Shown piece after piece: positions 1 through 10,293 of a stretch of 64,000 nucleotides of DNA. The stretch spans positions 2,120,501-2,184,500 of the forward strand of contig OY756965.1 in NCBI GenBank assembly GCA_963580455.1, written 5' to 3'. The DNA is from Euonymus europaeus. Its lineage: Eukaryota > Streptophyta > Magnoliopsida > Celastrales > Celastraceae. Within the stretch, counting starts at the first letter, position 1. Every line of letters starts with the position of its first letter. Position numbers and translations under genes: made by a program. The notes beneath the pieces were generated by a model. It was not told the origin of the DNA. It did no database searches and worked only from the letters and a program-made list of their open reading frames with translations.

Positions 1-1195
1 TTTCGGTCCTTCTTCATGTACAACGGAACTGCCGGACTCGTCCTCCACAATCTCAAACTCCTCGTTACTTCGGCTCCTCCGTCTAATATAATTGTGCAAT
101 GCACAACATGCGACTACAATATCTACCTGTGTCCCGTACTTAAAACGCGGCATATTATTAAGAATCTTCCACCGCATCTTCGTAACACCAAATGTCCTTT
201 CTATGACACTACGGAGAGATGCATGCTTCCGGTTAAACTTCTCGCGTGGTCCACTGGCGCGTCGCCCATTCCTCCACTCTGGCAAATGATACCTCTCACC
301 CCTATAAGGCGCAAGGTAACCGGGCTTGTTAGCATAACCGGCATCCACCAAGTAATATTTCCCTGAACAAGATCAACACGAATAGGTTAACGATGATGTC
401 CTCCACTACGATCATTAATTAAAAATAACAAACAAAAACCAGCAACATACCTTGAGTCGGATGAGGAAAGTTATATGCCGGAACAGAATGCACGTGGTCC
501 AACACGCGCGCATCATGGGCGGAACCCTCGTATCCAGCAGCAATAAATAAATACATCATATCAAAGTCACATACCGCCAGTACATTCTGTGACGGAAAAC
601 CTTTTCAGTTGATATACGAAATTTGTGATGCCCGCGGTATCACTGCCCGTATATGTGTACCATCAAGCGCTCCTATCGCATTGCTAAAAGCCCATGATCG
701 CCGGTCACTACTTATCTTAGTCGGGACCTCTGAGAATTGATTTTCTGTAGGCCTAATGACATCTATCGCCATCTGGTACACCGACCTCAATACCCTACTG
801 AATATCCTACTAATGGTCTCACCAGAGTGCTGAAAACGCTCACAGGATAGTCTGTTACTTACTCCATGCCCAATAGTCAACAAAAAAATAGCTACCATCT
901 CGGGAATTTGAACATGTCCAGTTGATTCGAGCATGTACCTCTCAGCCAAATCAGTGCATAATTCTCTAAAAGTATCTACAGATAAGCAAAAATTTTCCTG
1001 ACACCTAACCGGATTGCCATTCAAGACATCCGTAACCCACTGTGCACCCGTTAATGATGATGTCCTACAACGGTTACGTGGCACTGGAGGAGATCCATGA
1101 TAGAGGTGATGATACATAGCAGTAGCTGCAGCGGCTGCCATCGAACTGAAATAGTCTTGGTTCTCATATTCCTCATCAGAGCTAGATGTATCCAT
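1..1195 (-). pseudogene. PIF/Harbinger transposase (HARBI1-like DDE nuclease), left-truncated, one nonsense codon
   Basis: Two exons read on the minus strand: 1195-451, then 362-1, running off the window. The intron 450-363 has a GTATGT donor and a TTCAG acceptor. Exon 1 carries GALDGTHI (first catalytic Asp) and VCDFDMMYLF...GSAHDARVL; exon 2 carries VDAGYANKPGYLAPYRGERY (second Asp) and SVIERTFGVTK (catalytic Glu region), in the order of plant PIF/Harbinger transposases. The first true ATG is at 1195; upstream in-frame sequence lacks one. The frame is broken only by TGA at 605-607, just before KGFPSQNVLAV. Relatives usually have Arg there, so CGA to TGA by deamination is likely. The enzyme would cut and paste DNA at a 3-bp target. 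Very likely inactive unless the stop is read through. Confidence 0.9.
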
Positions 1196-1666
1196 ATCTG
1201 GCAAAGCAATTGAGGAGAGATTAACAGTGGAACATTCCACAATTGTTGTAGCTATTATAATGCATTCTAGGACAACAAAAGATTAACAAAATTAAAACAT
1301 GAACAGCTACTGTAATTGGAGAGCACTTTTGTTCCAAAAAAAAACACAATATGCAATCTGTAAGTTGGCAAACTCATCACAAGATTTCACCTACAACCTC
1401 CAATTCCAAAAAAAAAAACAGAATTCAATCACAAATGCATTGTAAAAAAGTCTCAGCTCAGGAAAATATCAAACACAATTCAGGTTGCATAACACATCAG
1501 TCTCTCAACACAGTTCATATTATTCTACTTTAAAAAAAACTTAGAAATCTACTTATTCTACTCAAACACCGAACAATAATTCAGTTCCTCAATTTATTCT
1601 AAATGGAAAACAAACTCACTGAACATGACTCTACCAACACATCAGTCTCTCAACACTAGAACCCTC

Positions 1667-2812
1667 TCACTTTCCCTCTTCACCAGCAAAATGATTCAAG
1701 AAACGAGTGCGAACAGCTGGCACCATTTTTGGAAGCACACGACCTAAGATAGGATTATCTATCTTCTCCAAAGCCAGCAAGTACACATCCTCACTAATAT
1801 GACCATCTTCAAACATCTGATTGAGGATGGACAACACCTCATCGGGCCCTGTATTTGTAGTTGCAACTGAATGGCCTGCTGTTGAGGATGCCCTTCTCTC
1901 ACTCCTGCGCGCAGCTGCTTCTTCGTTCTGAACCTCTAGTGCATCTGCAATCCTGGAGATGGAAATTGTGTCAGTGTTCTTCATCTTCTTTGCCATAGGA
2001 GTACGTCCTGGTTCTGATGAGGAGGTCCTGAATCTGGCAACAAACTCATTGCTGTTGGGCATTGGGGATTTTTTCTTAGAGTATGGGGTTTTCTTTGCCG
2101 GTGAGCTACCAGTGGACTTCTCCGGCTCAGACTGCAATCTGATGCTATCTTCGACCGAGTATGGTATGTATGCATCTGGGTCACACCCCTCAAACTAGTC
2201 AGTCTCCACAACTTCATCATCTAGAGTGTTCACCCGCAAATTCTCTCCACTAGATGGCACTCGAAGGTGCTGCCCAGTTGCAATACCACCAGCAAAACAG
2301 AATTGCAGCTCATCGCGATATCGAAAACCATGTTTCCAAAACTTTGCATACTCTTTGTTTTCCTGCAGTTTATTCAAAGAGATAATTAAAACATGAACAG
2401 CATAAGTACAATAATTATTAAAACATAGCAGCCTTTATTACCAAATAAAATTAATTCCACTTACCTTAATCTTGAGGTCCCACCAATCGTCGGACATTAT
2501 GGCTCTCTTAGCTACCTCATCCCAGCCCATACCTGTCTCATTTTTCGTCATGCGAGTCCACAAAGACCAATCCTTTCTCAACTGATCCCACCTATTCTTC
2601 AGGGTTGCCTTTGTGTATTGAAGGCTAGTACGCTGGTGGAATTTTTTAGCAATTCCATCCCATTCCATCTTTCGCATAGGTGAACCTGGAGTCCTTGTGA
2701 TCTCCTCAAGAGTCTCCACACAGATATCTACCAATGCATCAACAGACCACTCCTCCCATTTGGTTTTCTCATGCTCACCCTGGGTCATGACTTGCTTACC
2801 GGGTCTCGACAT
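1667..2812 (-). pseudogene. PIF/Harbinger second ORF: SANT/Myb-like DNA-binding partner, one nonsense codon
   Basis: Exon 1 is 2812-2465, intron 2464-2363 (GTAAGT donor, CTGCAG acceptor), exon 2 2362-1667. Residues about 15-120 form the Myb/SANT-like domain of plant Harbinger partner proteins: W-EEWSVDALVDICVE, LKNRWDQLRKDWSLW, TGMGWD and DDWWDLKIK. The tail is polar with NSNEFVARFR and an HISEDVYLLALEKI-type helix near the C-terminus, as in the family. An in-frame TAG at 2195-2197 separates VVETD from FEGCDPDAY; both sides share one frame and the family is continuous there. It lies on the same strand as the transposase, as expected of an autonomous element. In known elements this protein binds the ends and brings in the transposase. 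Two lesions in two ORFs suggest a recently disabled copy. Confidence 0.85.
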
Positions 2813-4440
2813 TCAACAATCCTAGGTGAAAAAAAAAAATTCTAGACTAAACAGGTTTGCACTTAGAAAGAAAAATGCGTTACAGAAAAATCTACATGCA
2901 GAATATATGGAGCAGAAAATGTAGACACTTTTTATTGTAACTTGGCAACGTCATCACCAGATTTCTCCTACAACCTCCAGTAAAAAAAAAAACCCGCATT
3001 CAAGTTCAATGCATCTTCACCATGTCTCAGCACAACACAATTTCAAACACAGTTAAACAAAGCAGCCATGCATTAAACAAATCAGCCACACAATTGCAGC
3101 CATGCATTAAACAAAGCAGCCATACAATTACATGCCATACAGCATATAATTTCACAAATCAGAGCTCACTTTACAACATAAAAATTCAGCATAAACTTTA
3201 CAATACCAATCCTTTGTCAATTAATCAGTGATCTCACATACAACATAAAATTTCAGGGTAGTAATCATAGAATTTCAATCAGAGCTGACTTTCAGCATTG
3301 GGAAAATAAACTATGTATTTAGATGCTGAAGCATCTAAGCCAGAACACGCATCAAGAAACCCAAAAAATCAGAGTGAAGTTCAAAACAGAGCACTTATCT
3401 GCATGTTCTAAACGGTGCTGAACAAAAGCAATGATGGACAACATATTTGTCATTCAATTTCATGAGTAATTGAGTAAACCCAAATGAAAATGTGGAATGG
3501 GAATTGGAGGAATGGGAATGGTGATTCCTTATTTGTAAAATCGAAAATTCCTTAAATGAGACACGGTATTCCTCCTCACATCAAAGGTTGCACTGCAATA
3601 CAGTTTCAATTTTCAAGCATGACCAAAGCCCCAACAAGATTAACACAATTTTTTGAAATTTCATCCACTGATTATGATAATGGATGAAAAATTCTTTTTA
3701 AGTTTCTCACGATAGTACAAGTCCTAGAAATTCCAACAACGGAGTCAATTTAAAAAGCAGAGGTCATCACTGTTATTAATCAATGGTGTCTACAGGTATG
3801 AAATACAATTTTGATTAATACAGTACCAACACATCAGTCAGAACATATGAAAAAGAAGTAGATGATGTAGCAGACATATATTTCAAACAAGTATTCGAGA
3901 TTAAGAAAGTGCAGATTAGCACACTAGAATTTCATAGAATTAATAATTGATAAAACGGCCGAAATCATATTATACAAAATGAACATGACTGTTGAAACAC
4001 TGAATCGGAGACAGGGATGAAGACATCCGAAAATTCCCACCAAGTTTGAAATCAGACAGTGTAAGTCAACAAAAAACCCTAGAAAGATAGTAAAAATGGA
4101 GATAGCCTAAAATCGTCCTCTAAATCCAGAATGAAGAATAACCCTAGATCATGGATGAAGACGAGACACAGGTGATGAATCAAGATGGGGGCAGACATAC
4201 CTGGTCAGAGATGATGAAGAGAACAGCAATCTGGGTCGCTGCTTGGTCCGATCGAACTTCCGCAGTGGACGGCTCAGGCGCAGCGCGTTCTTCTCCAATT
4301 TCGATCAGTCTGCGTTGCTCGAGCTGGGACCTGGTTCTCGAAAGGGTATGCTAGGAAAGTAAGTTATATTTTATGTGCTGTACAAGACACGTGTACACCC
4401 ATAAGCTGCAGCGTAAATGATCATTTTCCTCTAGCGTGTA
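2813..4440. other. Non-coding DNA on the 5' side of the Harbinger ORFs
   Basis: AT-rich sequence with no convincing gene. 3040-3130 contains a short imperfect repeat of CAGCCATGCATTAAACAAA-type units. It probably includes the 5' end of the Harbinger element, but I could not fix a terminal inverted repeat or a 3-bp target duplication, so the right boundary is open. The ORFs at 3022-3231 and 4151-4354 look like chance reading frames. Confidence 0.5.
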
Positions 4441-4444
4441 TGAG

Positions 4445-4522
4445 ATGTTTGGTGAGCAAGCTTATACACTAGCTTATGAGCTAGTGTATAAGCTGCCAGA
4501 CGCTTTAACAAACAAGTGCTTT
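4445..4522. repeat. Small MITE-like hairpin with perfect 16-bp arms
   Basis: 4459-4474 (AGCTTATACACTAGCT) is exactly inverted at 4479-4494 around the 4-base spacer TATG. The hairpin sits between ATGTTTGGTGAG and a TTAACAAACA stretch, the TGTTTG...CAAACA ends typical of small plant DNA transposons. No clear target duplication was found. A related element lies at 7508-7615. Confidence 0.6.
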
Positions 4523-5560
4523 GTGTGCGATTAATATGTTGCTAGTTTCAAGTACCCACAACTTATGGCACCACCACACAACACAATAGCCACGAACAAC
4601 CGTGTGTTGCGGGGACCTCACTCTAATGCCTTTCAAAGGCATTAAAAAAAGTTATTTTTAGTTTTTAAAATTTATTAAATAAATGTATTTTAATCGAGAT
4701 TATGAATTTAACAGTATATATTTTTCTAAAATTAAAAATTATCTATCCGCTTAGGGTTAGCAATCAATAAATAAATAAAAAATATATAAATTCTAGACCG
4801 TTGACGAAAATAAATTTGAAATCGAAACATGTCATGTGATATACTGATATGGGTCGAATAGTAGACCAAAAGAAAAAGACTCAAGAAAAAGCAAGAAATC
4901 CCCCAAAATGCGTCGTCAATCAAGGGAGGAAGTCAACACTAGCGCCTTCTAAAGACTGGAAGGCTCGACCATCTTCTAAACAGTTGAATATAAATTGGAA
5001 ATCAAAATATTTTATGTATTGTTTCCTATTCTATTTAAAAAATTAAGAAAAAAATATAATTAAATTCCTAATCCCATCTAAAACAAATTCATAATTTTTA
5101 AAAAATACATAAAAAATTTCATTACTATGGATCCGTAAAACATTTCCAGGAGACCCCGCAAACTTTAAGTCATTGTTTGGAAAGAGGAGAAAATGAGGGG
5201 AAGGAAATTTTGGGAGTAAAATGGAGGGATTTATAAAAAGTCAGGTGTTAGGAAGAGAAGAAAAAATTTGGGAAGAAAAAATGAGTGGGTCACCTCAAAA
5301 ACTTCCCCTTAAACATGAGAGAAAAGTGGCGAGTGTGAAGCAAAATAGGTGGATCTCATCGATTTTTTAATATAATTAACAGTAAAATAATAATTTTACA
5401 TCAACCCGATAAATAATAAAAAAAAAATATTTTTTTTCCTTCTACATTTTTTACTATTCAAACAAAAAAAAATTAAATTTTACTCATTTCCCATCCCTTT
5501 ATTTTTCTTCCATTTCAATTCTATTTTCCCTCCCCTCCGCCGCAGTGGCCAAGAGCCATC
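4523..5560. other. AT-rich intergenic DNA with a MITE-like segment
   Basis: No gene seen. 5168-5545 begins TTGTTTGGAAAGAGGAGAAAATGAGG and ends in a C/T-rich stretch that is its loose inverse (purine-rich at the left, CCTCCCCTCC at the right). A similar purine-rich block occurs at 13345-13480, so this is probably a dispersed MITE family. Boundaries are uncertain. Confidence 0.45.
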
Positions 5561-5617
5561 ACCCTCCAACGCCGGATGTACAAGATTGCCCTTGATGTTT
5601 CCTCTTAACTCAGAAAT

Positions 5618-6062
5618 ACGTGGCGTCCATGCAGAGCGCACTCGGTAATCTTTACGATTTTCAAAGTTACGGTGGCAAGCGGGTCCCCTTTACAGCTTAC
5701 GTGTCGGAAGAGAAATTATTGTCCTATTATTCCATACGGAAGCTTCCAAGTGTAAGGATAACTGTATACTGACCCGTCTAATCAGACCTAAAATCTGCAA
5801 AGCAACTCTATTGTCGAGCTTTAGCTTAGGGAGGTCCAGCCACGTGTCTCTCTCTGAGTTGTCTAAACGCATCACCGACGTGAACTTGACAATGACTCCA
5901 TGACACGCGTCGTAAACATTTCGCCGAATTTCTCCGTCGACAAGGACGGTGGAGATTTTGGGAGACAGCAAGATCTTGCACCACGTGTCCGTATATATGA
6001 CAGACTAGAGGCTGCATTGAGAAGAAACTTTTCCAGTTCTTCATGCAAGTCAGCCACGTGTC
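5618..6062 (+). promoter_or_regulatory. ABRE/G-box and RY motif cluster upstream of the NINJA gene
   Basis: Five ACGT elements of ABA-response type lie within 445 bp: ACGTGGC at 5618, ACGTGTC at 5699, and CACGTGTC at 5841, 5982 and 6055. A GACACGCGTC coupling-like motif is at 5902. RY-type CATGCA cores occur at 5628 and 6042. Known function: ABREs bind bZIP factors such as ABI5/ABF, and RY motifs bind B3 factors such as ABI3. The combination is usual in ABA-responsive and seed-maturation promoters. The inference that the downstream gene is ABA-induced fits its family, since AFP/NINJA proteins damp ABA and jasmonate responses. Confidence 0.65.
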
Positions 6063-6268
6063 TCCCGAAGTACCTGCAGGCTGCAGCCGTGCGGCGTGCG
6101 CTCATTTAAGGTCTTTATTAGCGATTAATATGGGATTAGTGGTGTAACCACATTAACTCTTATTCTAATCAAAGCCAACAACAATATATTTTTCTAATTT
6201 GTCAACAACCGTCCGCTCCCCTACTCATATTACGCTTACGTGCGACCCTCCTATCAAACTTTTCCTGG

Positions 6269-6276
6269 TATAAATT
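6269..6276 (+). promoter_or_regulatory. Probable TATA box of the NINJA-family gene
   Basis: TATAAATT lies 138 bp upstream of the chosen start codon, downstream of the ABRE cluster, with pyrimidine-rich sequence following (a usual plant transcription start setting). Confidence 0.5.
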
Positions 6277-6413
6277 GGTATTTCTCTATCATTTTCTCCC
6301 AACCCAAACGGTATAGATTTCTTTATTTTCCATCTCCAACTCAGATAAATTTTTCGTCCTATTATGAGTTTGTAGCTGGATGTTGAAGCTCTTCGATAGA
6401 GAGAACTTGTGCA

Positions 6414-8378
6414 ATGATGAACAACACGAGTACTAATGCGTCAAAAGAAGAAGAAATTGAGCTTGAGCTAGGATTGTCCATAGGTAGAGGATATCGACGG
6501 CCGGAGAAATTGAAGCCGGTTAAGAAAGAAACGGTGCGGGTTCAACTAACGAGGAATTCAAATTCTGATGGCTCTGAAGCCGATCCGTATGATAAAAACC
6601 ACCGCCATCAGAATAATAATCTTCAAAGCTACCCAAGAACTAGCGTCTCACCGTCTTTTCTCATAGATGCAGAGCAGGAAATTGATTCGCGGGTGAAGCG
6701 TGAGATTCAGGCGACCCGGAGACAAGAAGAGAAGAAGAAGATAGAAGAGAAGCAGCACAAGAAGCGGATGTCTATGGGGCACAATGGAGATTACGTGAAT
6801 GAATTTGATATGAAAGAAAGGAAATGTAAGAGAAACAAAGTAGGAGACGCCGTCGCTGGATCTGGAAGCGACGATGAGATTGAAAACTTGAATGGAAAAA
6901 TGACATGTGTGCAAAATAGGGATTGCAATTTGGTTTCCAATCCAACGTCATCCATTACATCCTCAATGTGTCAGGTTGGGCCAATGCAGAACCTGCTTCC
7001 GCCTCTGCAGTGCGTTCCGATTACAAATGGTTCTGCGTATCCGTATATGATACGGTGTTGGGCCCAGAGCGGAGCCGGTGTGGGAAGCCAGAGCGTGGGG
7101 CCGGTTCAGGCAATGTCGGAATCGGTTCTTAGTTTGTCCATGTGTAGTTCCTCTATCGTCTCCGAGAACCACAGCTCTTCTCAGCAACAAGGTAACTATT
7201 TTTCTTTAATTATACCGTTTTCACTTTCAGATTTTTTTTATTCTCCTCATTAATAAACATGTTACCTTAGTACATAGATAACGTCAACACGTCCATTTCT
7301 TGCATTTTCAATTGAATGGGTCAAGATTTCGATAAATATTATGTACTTGATGAATTAGACGTGAGAAATGTGGCTAGCTACGTGTTGGAACTTAAAAGTG
7401 AAAAATTTATGTGTACAGGATTTGATGGCTCCAGTTTAGATTATGTCAACTGAAATTGGTTGGAAAGCAGTAGGGTAACTAGAAATTTAATGGATTTGGG
7501 TGGTTATCTCCGTTTGGATCAGAGTATGTTGATAGAGTATAAGCTCTCGTAAAACGTAAAAGCTGAGAGTATGGGGACAGAGTATAAGCTAGCTTATACT
7601 CTGAAACAAACGGAGGCCATAGCTTTTATTTCAAAAGTTTGGGGTCGGCGATCGAGTCGGATAAAATCAGGACTGCACATGTGTGTTGGTTTTCTCCGTT
7701 AATTTCTTTCGCGAATCCCACATTCAACCCTATTTTAGAGTGTAAGAACAAAACACTATTTGGAGATCAAGCTACAAGAAATGCTGTGCATAATGTATGT
7801 TGGATAACTCTTTTAATTTGCTCTTTATTCCAGGTGGTAGTGGCAGTGACACTACAAGCAATTCCAATGTATCCTTCGCGGAACAAAATCATACAAAAGA
7901 GCGAGCAGAAAATGCTGCATGGGCTCACTTGTTAGAATCCGCTGAAAGCATCAACAAATCAACAAACCGCATCGATCAGCCAGCATCAGATGCTATTGAA
8001 TCTAAGCCCAAGGAAGAACCCATATCGAGAACCAAACCACATAATCCGTCAAGGAACCTCGTTTCAACTCCTCAGACTACTCGAGTCCCTATCGCATTCA
8101 GGGAAACAAAGGGGAATGTAGGCAAACCTCCTAAGCCTGTTATTTCAAACCCGAACACTACTCCATTTCCTCTTATGCCCTTTGTTTCAACAACAGGGGA
8201 CGGTCCCAATGGGAAAACCATCAATGGTTTCTTGTATAGATATACAAAATCAGAGGTCAACATTATCTGTGTTTGCCACGGTACCACATTCTCTCCAGCT
8301 GAGTTCGTGCAGCACGCTGGTTGCATGGATTTATCACAGCCGCTACGACACATTACCGTGATCCCATCTGCCTTTTGA
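6414..8378 (+). CDS. NINJA-family protein (EAR-motif adaptor of JAZ/TOPLESS repression)
   Basis: Exons 6414-7191 and 7834-8378 (GTAACT donor, TTCCAG acceptor) give 440 residues. Residues 17-22 are LELGLS, an EAR motif that recruits TOPLESS co-repressors. A basic stretch (KERKCKRNK) near the middle may be a nuclear signal. The central conserved block includes [19 protein letters not shown] and, across the splice, [17 protein letters not shown]. The C-terminal domain (about 375-440) has [38 protein letters not shown] and [12 protein letters not shown]. In this family it binds TIFY/JAZ proteins; in the AFP branch it binds ABI5. The C-domain reads closer to NINJA than to AFPs, but I cannot settle this without a tree. 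It is a nuclear repressor adaptor. Tandem ATGs occur at the start; I used the first. Confidence 0.88.
7508..7615. repeat. 108-bp MITE inside the NINJA intron
   Basis: The ends CTCCGTTTGGATCAGAGTAT and the complement of ATACTCTGAAACAAACGGAG match at about 17 of 20 bases. The interior repeats GAGTATAAGCT in both orientations. No perfect target duplication is visible. Probably the same broad family as the hairpin at 4445-4522. Confidence 0.6.
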
Positions 8379-10293
8379 CTATAAACAAAGAGCATGCATG
8401 TAAAACCAATCTAGTCATGGATGATACTCCATTTTTGTTCTTATTTGTTGGATGTAGAGCGAGTTTAGAGGAGGAATGGTATGGGGATGTTTTGTTGATA
8501 TGGGATGTGATGTTCGCTGTATACTTGGATCACGGGAGCTCTTCCTTGTAAATTAATGGGGGAGACTTTGGCTTTTGCTTTTGCTTTTGTTTGCCCTTAA
8601 CTGTATTAACGGGATTTCTTAATCAAGATCTATCTAACTAACTATCGTTGCTGAATCAAGCTGAGAGAGAAGTTTCAAATGATATGACTTAACATTGTGT
8701 AGGGGATTCCAACACATGATGATGTTTTTACAGTGTCTAAACTATATGCTTTCTCTGCCTGAAAACTGTTAGGGGTAGATTAATCATTTCACACTGCTTA
8801 TATGGTGTGGATAGTGGATCTTTTGTTTAATCCTAAGCCCCTTTTATTGGGAGACACATAACTTATCACGTTAGCTTATTTATTTTCTTGTGATTGGTCA
8901 TCTTATTTAACTTATCATATTGAAACCTATGACAAACATCTATTTGGTTGGGACAATTTATACTCTGTCAAATATTATTATTTATATCAGTTTATACTCT
9001 AACAGATATATTTTCAATCAAACAGACGTTTAATGTTATCATAGTGTTTTAAGAAATTGTTTAAAACAATATTATTAAAAATTTATTGTTAATTGTTAAT
9101 GGCGTTGTTTTAAAGAGCGTCATTAATGTTTTTTAAACATATGAGAACAAGTGACTAGTGAGTGGACGACACAACGTCATTCATTATCTTTATAGTTGTT
9201 GGTTATCTAGTCCATTAGTTTAATATTCATATTGATTATTCCTATAGTTTGTAAAGTTAATCAAAATAAAAAAGAAAGATAACCATAATCCATAAACAAA
9301 AATAACACGTAATTAGAAACAAATTTAACAAGGATTGAATGATATTCCTCACTAATTGATATTATCTATTAGTTCGGAACAACGTCAATTGTTATATTAA
9401 TACAAAATTGAGACATTATATATTTAAAAAAATTTATTGAATGCTCTCTGAAATTGTTTGACTAGCTTAGCTTTGACATGAAATTATTTTATCCCATGTT
9501 CTTATTTGATTAATTTTGACATGTTAGTTAAAATTGTTTTATTTGGTATGGTTTGTAGCATATATGCTATTAGGAATAATAATCTGAGATTCTCAAAATA
9601 TAATTTTCATTTAATTAAAATATTAGATGTCAAGTAATCCTTTATACATTGATAATTAAAATATTATTTATTTCAGAATAAATTGATATTTTGTGTGTAC
9701 GTTTAGTGTCAGTGTCTCAATTACGAAACCCTTTTCAAGTCTCACTCCTCCCTTGTTTTCGCTCCTCTTGAAGATCCAGTGAAACAAAACCCTGGAACGC
9801 GCCAAGCGAGGTGGGAGAACTGAAAGCAGGAGAGGAAGAGCCTGAAACCATTCTCTCACCTCACTTGCTCGCGATCCAAATCCAAACTCAGGTACTCTCT
9901 TTCTCTCCCGATATCCATTTCATCACTCTTTGTTTGTTGATGTTGGTGTATCTAGATCGCCGATTTTTAACTCCTATGTTAGAATGTTTTCTTTCTGTAT
10001 GATGGTGACGGCGAAGCGTGATCTGTAAACTGAGAGTTTATTTTTTCTGCTAAATTTCCCTGTATGACTCACTTAACATTCTTGGAGCTTAGCAATTTTT
10101 GTTTATATGGACATAATCATTTGTTTTGATTCGGAATTTTTTACTGGTCCGAGGAGTCGGTGTTATTAGATGAGTAGGTTTTTTCCAGCTTTCTTTGTTT
10201 TTAATAATTGTAGAATTTAACTGGTGTTCGCTATGATTTAATTGTTTGTTTAGGGTTTTGACTGCTATTTGGTCTTCACGAAACGTGTCAACG
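8379..10293. other. NINJA 3' region, AT-rich intergenic DNA, and G3BP 5' UTR with intron
   Basis: 8379 to about 8700 is probably 3' UTR. 8830-9660 is AT-rich with TTATCAC/GATAA-type short inverted fragments and no gene. About 9760-9891 looks like the 5' UTR of the next gene, with a donor at 9892 (CTCAG|GTACTC). An acceptor near 10252 (TTTAG|GG) would put a leader intron of about 360 bp before the start codon. Confidence 0.5.

Noticed and set aside
5690..6109. Overlapping ORFs on both strands upstream of NINJA
   Set aside because: They are contained in the ABRE-rich promoter, lack family resemblance, and are all short and mutually overlapping.
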